From NCBI GenBank assembly GCA_028817685.1, contig JAPPPC010000232.1, forward strand, positions 1-14,392: a DNA stretch of 14,392 nucleotides. The letters are read 5' to 3'. Of this stretch, positions 8,254 to 14,392 are shown piece after piece (within the stretch, counting starts at the first letter, position 1; each line of letters opens with the position of its first letter). Source of the stretch: Rhodospirillaceae bacterium (GTDB lineage Bacteria; Pseudomonadota; Alphaproteobacteria; UBA8366; GCA-2717185). The position numbers and the translations under genes were made by a program. Under the pieces are notes generated by a model. It did no database searches. It saw nothing but the letters and a program-made list of their open reading frames with translations, and was not told where the DNA came from.

Positions 8254-10122
8254 GTGCGAAATTCTAGAACGGTTCTTTTCGACAACAATCCTGGCCGTAA
8301 CGCGCAGACGGTCGGCATCGCGCGGGAACTGGGCACCGATATCGACCTTATTCACGAACCGTCGGTCGGTGTCGTGGGCAACAAGGGCGATTCCCAGTGC
8401 TATTTGGGCGTTCAGCGTAAGGTCGAAGCCATCCACGATTGCCTGCGCAGCCGCATTGGGCAGAACGACGGACAAATGCGGGTACGGCTGGTGCAGCCGG
8501 AATACTCGGTGGCGACGTCGGACGGCATGCGCAACGGCACGCGCGAAATGCGCTACTCGCTGATCGGCCGCGAGGTCACCAACGACACGATGACCGAACA
8601 CCTAAGCGCCAGCGGCCTTGAGGGCACCGTTGCCGTCGTCGCGTGCGACAAGCCGCCGGTCGGTACGCTGGCCGCGCTGTTGGAACATGATCGACCGGCG
8701 ATCATCATGTCGGATGGCCCGATCCGCCCCGGCCTCGATTCCGTAACCAACGAACCGATCGACATCATCACCGGCTTTCAGGTCGCCGGCAGCCCGGACG
8801 AGGAGATGAAAAAGCGCGTCGCCTGCGAGGCCTGCCCCGGTTACGGCAGCTGCGGTGGCATGTTCACCTACAACACCATGCAGACCTTCATCGCCGTCGT
8901 CGGCATGGAACCGCTGCACATGGTCTCGCCGCCGTCGGACGATTCGCGGCGCATGGAACAGTTCCCAGGTGAGCTGGTGTCATACCTGGATGCGTTGATC
9001 GCCAAGGACCTGTCGCCACGCAAGATCGTCAACCGCGATTCGATCCGCAATGCGATGATCGTCGCCATGGCGGTCGGCGGTTCGACCAACGTATTGCTGC
9101 ATGGGCCGGAAATCGCCCGTGCGGCCGGGTTCGGAAGCTTCGCCGACGACATCATGTCACCGGAGGAGTTCAACCACCTGTCACAGCATGTGGTACCCGT
9201 GCTGGTCGACGCGCGGCCGTTCGGACAGTATTCGATGGTCGATATCGACGAGAAGGGCGGCATCCAGGTTATCGTGAAGGAATTGCTTAACGCCGGGCTG
9301 TTGAACGGCGACGCCATGACCTGCACCGGCGAGACTCTGGCGGAACAGGTCGCGCGGCTGGATCCGCCGGCACCGGACGGTGAGGTCATCTACACCGTCG
9401 AGAACCCGTTCAAGCCGACGGGCGGTCTGCGCGTGTTGGGCGGCAACCTGTCGCCGGAATTCAGCGCCGTGCTGAAATTGGCCGGCGTCGAGGGCGGGTT
9501 GGAGAACAATGTCTTCACCGGAAAGGCGCGGGTCTTCGACAGTGAAGCAGAACTGCTCGACACGTTGGAGAACCGGCCGGACGTGTTCGAGAATCACGAT
9601 ATGATCATCGTCCGCTACGAAGGTCCGAGCGGCGCCCCCGGCATGCCGGAGATGCTCGATTCGACCTCGCGCATCACCACCCTGTGCCGCGAAAAGGAAA
9701 TCGTCGTGGGTCTCATGACCGACGCGCGTTTCTCCGGCGGCTCTGTCGGGCTGGTCATCGGCCATGTCGGTCCGGAAGCGGCTCTCGGCGGTCCGATCGC
9801 GTATGTCGAAGATGGCGACGACATCGTCGTCGACCTGAACAGCAACGAAATCAACTGCCTCCCGCTCGATGACGATGCAACCCTGTCCACCCGTAAGGCG
9901 GCCTGGGACAAAATCGTGGCCGACAATGGTGGGACCCATCCGGCGATCGGCGATGCGGACACCCGTTTGCTCAACCGCATGCGACGCTCGGCCGTCTCCG
10001 CCGTCTATGGGGCCGGCATGCATCCGGACCGGGAGCTGTGGGTGCCGGATGCGCGGGCGCCGGAAAGAACCGGATTCGTGCCGTCGAACAAATTCCGGGA
10101 AGGGTCGGCGAAAGCGTTCTAG
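8254..10122 (+). CDS. IlvD/Edd-family Fe-S dehydratase
   Basis: 622-residue member of the IlvD/Edd family, which removes water from 2,3-dihydroxy acids or sugar acids using an Fe-S cluster. All three cluster cysteines can be placed: C49 (in GDSQC), C131 (ACDK, with the active-site lysine K133) and C200 (GSCGGMF). Other landmarks are SDGMRNGTREMRYSL, NAMIVAMAVGGSTN, GAPGMPEM and DARFSGGS with its catalytic-type serine. The first cysteine is not in the usual PCN context and the second is followed by PPVG instead of a family-like MPG. So it is a divergent branch; a sugar-acid or other hydroxy-acid substrate is as likely as the valine/isoleucine pathway one. The GTG at 8254 was chosen: GGAG lies 8 bases upstream and family homology starts here. 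The frame is open back to 8131 but that part looks non-coding. First gene of the second operon. Confidence 0.9.
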   Translation: MRNSRTVLFDNNPGRNAQTVGIARELGTDIDLIHEPSVGVVGNKGDSQCYLGVQRKVEAIHDCLRSRIGQNDGQMRVRLVQPEYSVATSDGMRNGTREMRYSLIGREVTNDTMTEHLSASGLEGTVAVVACDKPPVGTLAALLEHDRPAIIMSDGPIRPGLDSVTNEPIDIITGFQVAGSPDEEMKKRVACEACPGYGSCGGMFTYNTMQTFIAVVGMEPLHMVSPPSDDSRRMEQFPGELVSYLDALIAKDLSPRKIVNRDSIRNAMIVAMAVGGSTNVLLHGPEIARAAGFGSFADDIMSPEEFNHLSQHVVPVLVDARPFGQYSMVDIDEKGGIQVIVKELLNAGLLNGDAMTCTGETLAEQVARLDPPAPDGEVIYTVENPFKPTGGLRVLGGNLSPEFSAVLKLAGVEGGLENNVFTGKARVFDSEAELLDTLENRPDVFENHDMIIVRYEGPSGAPGMPEMLDSTSRITTLCREKEIVVGLMTDARFSGGSVGLVIGHVGPEAALGGPIAYVEDGDDIVVDLNSNEINCLPLDDDATLSTRKAAWDKIVADNGGTHPAIGDADTRLLNRMRRSAVSAVYGAGMHPDRELWVPDARAPERTGFVPSNKFREGSAKAF

Positions 10123-10130
10123 TCCGGCCG

Positions 10131-10538
10131 ATGGCGTCCGGATTCATCCTGCACGACACCCTCGCCGGCGATACGGTCGAGGTGGCACGCTGGCCGCTCT
10201 GCCGCGTGCTGCTGATGCGGGACAGCCGTTACCCATGGCTGATCCTCGTCCCGGCGCAGCCCGGCCTGACCGAACTGCACGATCTGAGCACGGCCGACCA
10301 GTCCATCCTGATGGCGGAGATCACCCGCGCCTCCGAGGCGCTGGTCGCGTTGCACAAGGCGGACAAGATCAATGTCGGCGCTCTCGGCAACATGGTGCCG
10401 CAACTGCATATCCACGTCATCGCCCGGTTTCGCGGCGACGATGCCTGGCCCGGCCCAGTCTGGGGCGCCCACCCGGCCATACCATACGAGACCGAAGCGC
10501 TTGCGTTGGCGTTAGACAGGCTGCGCGACACTCTCTGA
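10131..10538 (+). CDS. HIT-domain protein, QxHxH variant
   Basis: 135-residue histidine-triad protein. HIT proteins are nucleotide hydrolases or transferases acting on the alpha-phosphate of substrates such as AppppA or AMP-amidates. Here the triad reads VPQLHIHVIARF: the first histidine of HxHxH is Q91, while H93 (normally the nucleophile) and H95 remain. N81 and GALGN precede it, and DAWPGPVWG (104-112) follows, a block I associate with a proteobacterial HIT subgroup often labelled diadenosine tetraphosphate hydrolase. The ATG at 10131 lies 8 bases after the dehydratase stop, so the two are co-transcribed; the frame extends further up but that part overlaps the dehydratase. No ribosome site is obvious, which suggests coupling to the upstream gene. 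Substrate unknown. Confidence 0.87.
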   Translation: MASGFILHDTLAGDTVEVARWPLCRVLLMRDSRYPWLILVPAQPGLTELHDLSTADQSILMAEITRASEALVALHKADKINVGALGNMVPQLHIHVIARFRGDDAWPGPVWGAHPAIPYETEALALALDRLRDTL

Positions 10539-10660
10539 CGGGCGCGCCCTTTGCCTCGCGCTCGCCTGCCGCTACGCTATCCGCTGCCAGAGAACTTGGA
10601 GCGAATAGCGGCAACCGACATGGAAATCTCACCGTCTTCACCGCCAAGCGTATCCGCACG

Positions 10661-12283
10661 ATGGATGCTGGCCGGCCCCTTGCGGAGGCAGTGGCGGTCG
10701 CCGACGGCAAGATCGTCTCGGTCGGCACCTTGGAGACAATGCGTCCGTGGCTCGACCGGTGCGCGTACACCATCGACGACACCTTCAAGGACAAGGTGAT
10801 CTTTCCCGGCTTCATCGACCCGCACACCCATTTCCGCATGTCCGGCGTGTTCATGGGCCTGACCTATATCGGCCCGATCGATCAGCAGGGTCCGCGCGGC
10901 TTCAACAAGGGCATCGCGACGCGCGACGGCGTGCTCGACAAACTGAGAGAAGCGGATGCAGCGCTCGAGGACCCGGACCGGCCTATTCTCGCCTGGGGGC
11001 TCGATCCCGCGGTGCAAGGCGGGCAGTTGCATCGCGACGAACTCGACTGCGTGTCCCGGACAAGGCCGATCTGGACCGTCACCTACGCGCCGCACGTCGT
11101 GGTGTGCAACTCGCCGATGCTGGAAGTCGCCGGGGTGGACGAGTCGACCAACGTATACGGGGTGGAGCGCTACCCCGACAGGCGGTTGAACGGCCAGTTC
11201 ATCGAGCGGGCGGCGACCCGCATCGCCACCCGCCCGGTGGCGAAGTATCTCAACGAGCCCGGCATGGGCGTGGAGGCGATCCGCGCCTTGGCGAAGACCG
11301 CACAACAGGCCGGCATTACCGCGACGGCAGAGATGATCTTCGGCTATCTCGACTTCGCGGCGGAATGGGCCGAGCACAAGGAAGCCGTCCTCGATCCGGA
11401 CTTTCCGCTGCGTATGTATCTGGTCCCGATCGAGGGCCGAATTCGCGGCGCGCATGGCGACAAATCGCCCGACTTCCTGTTGGAGATGCAACAGCAGAAC
11501 ACCGACAAGCTCGCCTTCCAGGGCGTCAAGTTCGTCAATGACGGCTCCTACCCGGCGATGACCCTACGGCTGCGCGCGCCGGGCTATCTGGACGGGCATG
11601 AAGGCCATCGGGGCGAGAACCCCTGGGAGGAACTGGTCGAGGTCATGCTGCCCTATTGGAAGGCCGGGATTCAGATCCACAGCCACGCCAATGGCGACGA
11701 GACGGTCGAGATGACCTTGAACTTGCTCGAGGAGTTGCAACGCATTCATCCGCGCTTCGACCACCGCTTCACGATCGAGCACTACTGCATCTCGACACCG
11801 GACCAGGCGCGTCGGCTGAAGGCACTCGGCGGGCTCGCCAGCGTTAACAACTATTTCGTCCACTACCGCAGCCTGATCCATGCTGAGCAGGGTTTCGGCC
11901 CGGATCGCGCGGAAGCGACCGCCCGGCTGGGCAGCCTGGAGCGCGAAGGCGTCGTGTTCGCACTGCATTCCGACTTCAGCCTCGTGCTGACGCCGATCCA
12001 CCCCCTGACCGCCGCTTGGATCGCGGTCAACCGCGTGGCGACGGATGGCAGTGTGCAAGCTTCGGGAGAACGGATCGGTGTCGACCGCGCGCTCAGAGCG
12101 ATCACCATCGATGCCGCGCATATCCTGTCCCGCGATCACGAGCTGGGCTCGATCGAGGTCGGCAAACATGCCGATTTCGCGATCCTGGAGGACGATCCCT
12201 ATGAGGTCGATCCGATGACGATCAAGGATATTCCCATTTGGGGTACGGTGTTGGGCGGCAAGGTATTCGCGGCCGATGGGTGA
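10661..12283 (+). CDS. YtcJ-like metal-dependent amidohydrolase
   Basis: Amidohydrolase-superfamily (amidohydrolase_3, YtcJ-like) enzyme, 540 residues from the first in-frame ATG. Metal ligands: HTH (H55, H57) in GFIDPHTHF, K290 in GVKFVNDGS (possibly carboxylated), H340/H342 in IHSHANGD, H374 in TIEHYCIS, and D438 in LHSDFS. The closing HADFAILEDDP block is typical of the small beta domain. It hydrolyses amide or ester bonds of an unknown substrate; no signal peptide. The conserved first strand (LTVFTAKRIRT) lies before this ATG, at about 10628-10660, with no in-frame start codon. An ATG at 10620 would join it if one base were added, so the true start is uncertain. It follows the HIT gene and overlaps the next gene by 8 bases. 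Confidence 0.9.
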   Translation: MDAGRPLAEAVAVADGKIVSVGTLETMRPWLDRCAYTIDDTFKDKVIFPGFIDPHTHFRMSGVFMGLTYIGPIDQQGPRGFNKGIATRDGVLDKLREADAALEDPDRPILAWGLDPAVQGGQLHRDELDCVSRTRPIWTVTYAPHVVVCNSPMLEVAGVDESTNVYGVERYPDRRLNGQFIERAATRIATRPVAKYLNEPGMGVEAIRALAKTAQQAGITATAEMIFGYLDFAAEWAEHKEAVLDPDFPLRMYLVPIEGRIRGAHGDKSPDFLLEMQQQNTDKLAFQGVKFVNDGSYPAMTLRLRAPGYLDGHEGHRGENPWEELVEVMLPYWKAGIQIHSHANGDETVEMTLNLLEELQRIHPRFDHRFTIEHYCISTPDQARRLKALGGLASVNNYFVHYRSLIHAEQGFGPDRAEATARLGSLEREGVVFALHSDFSLVLTPIHPLTAAWIAVNRVATDGSVQASGERIGVDRALRAITIDAAHILSRDHELGSIEVGKHADFAILEDDPYEVDPMTIKDIPIWGTVLGGKVFAADG

Positions 12284-13307
12284 CGTGCCTGCAACTGCGG
12301 ATTACGCCCGCGCCTATGACACGCTCGACTTCCTGATGGGGGCGGTAGAAGCGGAGGCGTTTCAGCGGCTCCGTCCCCGAACGGTGACAACGGAACTATC
12401 CGTCGTGCTGGTCACGGGGTTTCTGGGGGCCGGCAAGACGACCTTGATGCGCCGTCTGGTCGCCGCCAATCACGGCATGCGCCTCGCCGCCATCGTCAAC
12501 GATCTCGCCAATTTGAACGTCGATGCGGCGCTGGTGTCGGAGGCCGGCGCCCACCATGGCATCGAGACCGTATCGCTGGCCAACGGATGCATCTGCTGCA
12601 GCCAATCCGGCGGCGTCGCCCGCACCCTCGCCGACATGCAAGCGTGGGAATCCCCGCCCGACCGCGTGCTGCTGGAAGCCAGCGGCGTCGCCGACCCTTC
12701 CGCCCTCGCTGCCGTGGTCGATGGTATGGACGGGATTAGGCTGGAAGCTGTCATCGCCGTGGTCGATGCCGCGGCACAAGGTCGCGAGGCAGGCCAGGAT
12801 TTGATCGATCGGGGCGTCCGCGCGGCGGATTTGGTGCTGATCAACAAGACCGATTTGGTCTCGTCCGAGGCGGCGGCCGCCCTGGAGGGCGAATTGATGC
12901 GCCGCGCACCGAAGGCAGCAGTTCTGCGCACAATCGATTGCGCGATCCCGGCCGGTCTGGTTTTCGACCTTCCGGCGCGGGATGCGGACGGCCAGCCGGC
13001 AATAAAGGCGCTGGCGGATGAGAACTTCACCGGCCTCGAGCTGGTTCAAACGGAACCAGTCGCCCGGCGTGCGTTCGAAGCGATGGTCGCCCAGGCCCCT
13101 GCCGGGATATATCGTGTGAAAGGGCTCGTAGAGCTATCGGATGCGCTGGAGCCGGAACTGCTGCAAGCGGTCGGACGCCGCTGGCGCTGGTCACAAGCCG
13201 GTTCCGCCACCGCGGAACTCAAGGGACGTCTTGTCGTCGTTGCGGCCGCGGACGTCACGCATATCGCCAATCATTTCAAACCCGCCTTCGAACCAAGGAG
13301 ACCGTAA
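12276..13307 (+). CDS. COG0523 (G3E/CobW-like) metallochaperone GTPase
   Basis: 343-residue G3E-family GTPase of the CobW/YjiA/ZNG type; members bind GTP and metal (often zinc or cobalt) and help load metalloenzymes. Visible: Walker A GFLGAGKT (48-55), the metal-binding CxCC as NGCICC (C105, C107, C108), the switch-like EASG (134-137), and the base-recognition motif NKTD (190-193). A C-terminal CobW_C-like half follows. About 40 residues precede the first G-domain strand, longer than in most members; an in-frame GTG at 12384 (codon 37) would remove them. The ATG at 12276 overlaps the amidohydrolase stop by 8 bases, so the two are translationally coupled and the amidohydrolase is a candidate client for metal delivery. 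The window holds no cobalamin synthesis genes, so the name cobW is not applied. Confidence 0.92.
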   Translation: MGDVPATADYARAYDTLDFLMGAVEAEAFQRLRPRTVTTELSVVLVTGFLGAGKTTLMRRLVAANHGMRLAAIVNDLANLNVDAALVSEAGAHHGIETVSLANGCICCSQSGGVARTLADMQAWESPPDRVLLEASGVADPSALAAVVDGMDGIRLEAVIAVVDAAAQGREAGQDLIDRGVRAADLVLINKTDLVSSEAAAALEGELMRRAPKAAVLRTIDCAIPAGLVFDLPARDADGQPAIKALADENFTGLELVQTEPVARRAFEAMVAQAPAGIYRVKGLVELSDALEPELLQAVGRRWRWSQAGSATAELKGRLVVVAAADVTHIANHFKPAFEPRRP

Positions 13308-13681
13308 TGACCGCAAATGGTGACATGATTATCGCTTTAGACCGGGAACGCATGCAGGCCATGGCCGACAAAAATGTCGATCGGCTGAACGAGCTGCTGT
13401 GCAAGGATCTGGTCTACACCCATTCCTCGGCAAGGCTGGACACCAAGGAAAGCCTGATCGGCGCCATGGAATCCGGCGCCACCGTCTATACCTCGGTCGA
13501 ACCTTCGGACGTCGCGGCGCAGGATCTGGGCGACGCTGTGGTGCTGACCGGCGCGGCGAAGATCACCGTCGTCGCGAACGGCAACCCCAATTCCTTCGGC
13601 GTCCGCTTCACCGACGTCTACCACAACCAGAATGGCACCTGGCGCATGGTCGCCTGGCAATCGACGAAGACGCCGGACTGA
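13307..13681 (+). CDS. NTF2-like/DUF4440 family protein
   Basis: 124-residue protein with the cone-shaped NTF2-like (SnoaL/DUF4440) fold, judged from the N-terminal helix RERMQAMADKNVDRL, the segment DLVYTHSSARLDTK (34-47), and the closing strands VRFTDVYHNQNGTW and RMVAWQST. Members include small enzymes and ligand-binding proteins; several are isomerases, cyclases or dehydratases, but no catalytic set can be assigned here. Its start ATG shares one base with the GTPase stop (TAATG), with AAGGAGA just upstream (13296-13302), so it is coupled to that gene and followed 28 bases later by the selenoprotein candidate. The neighbour suggests a shared pathway, possibly dealing with a small oxidised organic molecule. 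Function not known. Confidence 0.85.
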   Translation: MTANGDMIIALDRERMQAMADKNVDRLNELLCKDLVYTHSSARLDTKESLIGAMESGATVYTSVEPSDVAAQDLGDAVVLTGAAKITVVANGNPNSFGVRFTDVYHNQNGTWRMVAWQSTKTPD

Positions 13682-13709
13682 TCCGTCACACAACAAAGGA
13701 GACCTCCAC

Positions 13710-14246
13710 ATGTCGAAACGCATCACCGTTCCAGAGGAGGAGACCTTAAGCGGCCAGGTGGCCCAGCTCGCCGCCGAATGGCGGGAGGTCGGCAGCGACT
13801 CCAGCTTCCTGCGTATGCTGAGCTACCGGTCCGAGCTGGTGCCGCCTTTCTTCGATTTCTACCAGCAGTTGCGCGGCGACGGGCTGGTCAGCGCCAAGAT
13901 CAAGGAGCTGGCCAGGCTGCGCATCGCCCGGCTCAACAGCTGCCATTATTGACTGGGCTCTCTGTCCGTTCTGGCAGAACGGCAAGGGCTGACCCAGGAC
14001 CACATCATCGGCCTGATCGACAGGCCGGCGGGCCTCTTCACCGAGCAGGAGCTGGCTGCGCTCGACCTCGCCGAAGCGCTGTTCCGAGAAAATGCCGGGA
14101 CGGCGGGCGCCGACCCGAATCTGATGGCCCGTCTGCGCGAGCATTTCACCGACGGCGCGCTGGTCGAGCTGTGCTGGGCGATCGGCCAATTCATCGGCCT
14201 CGGAAAAATGATCGCCTTCCTGGGGCTGGAACGGGAGACCGAGTAA
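13710..14246 (+). CDS. AhpD/carboxymuconolactone decarboxylase-like selenoprotein (Sec81, in-frame TGA)
   Basis: Read through one in-frame TGA (13950-13952), this encodes 178 residues of the AhpD/CMD family, helical proteins whose CxxC pair reduces peroxides or relays thiol electrons. Residues 1-80 end in KELARLRIARLNSCHY, the helix leading to the active site. Codon 81 is TGA, at the place of the second cysteine, so the motif is C78-H-Y-U81. The next 97 residues (LGSLSVLAERQGL to LERETE) continue the CMD fold, with LDLAEALFRE and DGALVELCWAIGQF typical of the helix after the motif. AAAGGAGA (13695-13702) lies 7 bases before the ATG. A SECIS-like hairpin begins just after the TGA. Simple gene calling would stop at 13952 and lose the C-terminal 97 residues. 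Alternatives are a Cys-to-stop mutation (TGC to TGA) or a sequence error; position and hairpin argue for selenocysteine. Selenocysteine machinery genes are not in the window. Confidence 0.85.
13953..13997 (+). promoter_or_regulatory. Bacterial SECIS element (selenocysteine insertion)
   Basis: Immediately after the TGA, CTGGG (13953-13957) can pair with CCCAG (13993-13997). Inside it, CCGTTCT (13966-13972) pairs perfectly with AGAACGG (13976-13982) around the loop GGC (13973-13975). The loop starts 20 bases after the TGA. Known bacterial SECIS elements lie within the coding region just after the UGA, with a short stem, an apical loop beginning with G, and a UGA-to-loop distance of about 16-37 bases; this hairpin meets all of these. 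It would be bound by SelB. The hairpin is seen directly; its role is inferred from geometry and from the CxxU context. Confidence 0.8.
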
Positions 14247-14250
14247 AAGG

Positions 14251-14392
14251 CTAGTCGACCTCCGGCAGCCCCTCGCCGCGTCGGATGTCGTTGATCACCT
14301 CTTTCACCCGATCGCGCAGCGGGGCGTATTGCACGCCGATTTCTTCGATCAGGCGGCTGTTGTCGATCAGAAAGCTGCCAGATCTTTCGCGG
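14251..14392 (-). CDS. NAD-dependent epimerase/dehydratase, C-terminal part
   Basis: Only the last 46 codons and the stop are in the window; the rest lies beyond the right edge. The tail reads FLIDNSRLIEEIG followed by LRDRVKEVINDIRR and GLPEVD. This resembles the end of extended short-chain dehydrogenase proteins (NAD-dependent epimerase/dehydratase), in which a D-N-S-R/K helix precedes a final amphipathic helix. It converges on the selenoprotein gene with four bases between the two stops and no terminator hairpin visible. Substrate and exact subfamily cannot be told from this end alone. Confidence 0.65.
   Translation of the reverse strand, partial: RERSGSFLIDNSRLIEEIGVQYAPLRDRVKEVINDIRRGEGLPEVD

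Noticed and set aside
9181..10023. 280-codon minus-strand frame inside the dehydratase gene
   Set aside because: Antisense shadow rich in Asp/His/Arg, typical of the mirror of GC-rich coding DNA, with no ribosome site or motif.
9869..10660. Long upstream open frame joined to the amidohydrolase
   Set aside because: It overlaps the dehydratase and HIT genes in another frame; only the last dozen codons before 10661 look like real amidohydrolase sequence.
13710..13952. Stand-alone 80-residue CMD fragment ending at TGA
   Set aside because: The same frame continues with CMD sequence for 97 codons and a SECIS-like hairpin follows, so read-through as selenocysteine explains more.
13778..14254. 158-codon plus-strand frame overlapping the selenoprotein gene
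   Set aside because: Arginine/alanine-rich out-of-frame shadow without a ribosome site or family motifs. It spans the TGA only because it is in another frame.

Overview
The window comes from a GC-rich alphaproteobacterium, most likely in or near the Rhodospirillales. This is judged from codon use and from the block zinc-ribbon protein / ftsE / ftsX / ydcF-like / plsC-like, which I know from that group. No RNA gene, CRISPR array, insertion sequence or phage gene was seen.

Layout. (1) Positions 1-137 hold the 5' part of a minus-strand MJ0042-type zinc-ribbon gene, divergent from (2) a tight plus-strand cell-envelope operon (286-3330): ftsE, ftsX, a YdcF/DUF218 membrane protein and a PlsC-type acyltransferase. 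(3) After a 250-base AT-rich leader comes a class II (adenosylcobalamin-dependent) ribonucleotide reductase (3582-5822). (4) Next is an M19 membrane-dipeptidase homologue (5911-6906) that lacks several canonical metal ligands. It converges on (5) a soluble PAS histidine kinase on the minus strand (6920-8008), and a hairpin spans the two stop codons. (6) From 8254 to 14246 runs a second plus-strand run of close or overlapping genes: IlvD/Edd dehydratase, HIT-domain protein, YtcJ-like amidohydrolase, COG0523 (G3E) GTPase, NTF2/DUF4440-like protein, and an AhpD/carboxymuconolactone decarboxylase (CMD)-like protein. (7) The minus-strand 3' end of an NAD-dependent epimerase/dehydratase gene closes the window.

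The main discovery is the last gene of block 6. Its frame (13710-14246) is interrupted by one in-frame TGA at 13950-13952. The TGA sits exactly where the second cysteine of the CxxC redox motif is expected (C78-H-Y-[TGA81]). The frame stays open and family-like for 97 more residues. A perfect 7-bp hairpin with loop GGC lies 20 nt after the TGA, and an outer 5-bp helix starts at the next base. This is what a bacterial SECIS element looks like, so the gene is best read as a selenoprotein with a C-x-x-U active site and not as an 80-residue fragment or a pseudogene.

How the genes may work together. Block 2 serves divisome and envelope work (peptidoglycan hydrolase control, envelope metabolism, phospholipid acylation). 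Block 6 looks like a catabolic and redox operon: an Fe-S dehydratase, a metal-dependent amidohydrolase overlapping a putative metallochaperone GTPase, and a thiol/selenol protein. The shared substrate cannot be read from sequence. Secondary points of interest are the altered M19 active site, the missing or frameshifted start of the amidohydrolase, and paired TGTGGAAA repeats ahead of the ribonucleotide reductase.
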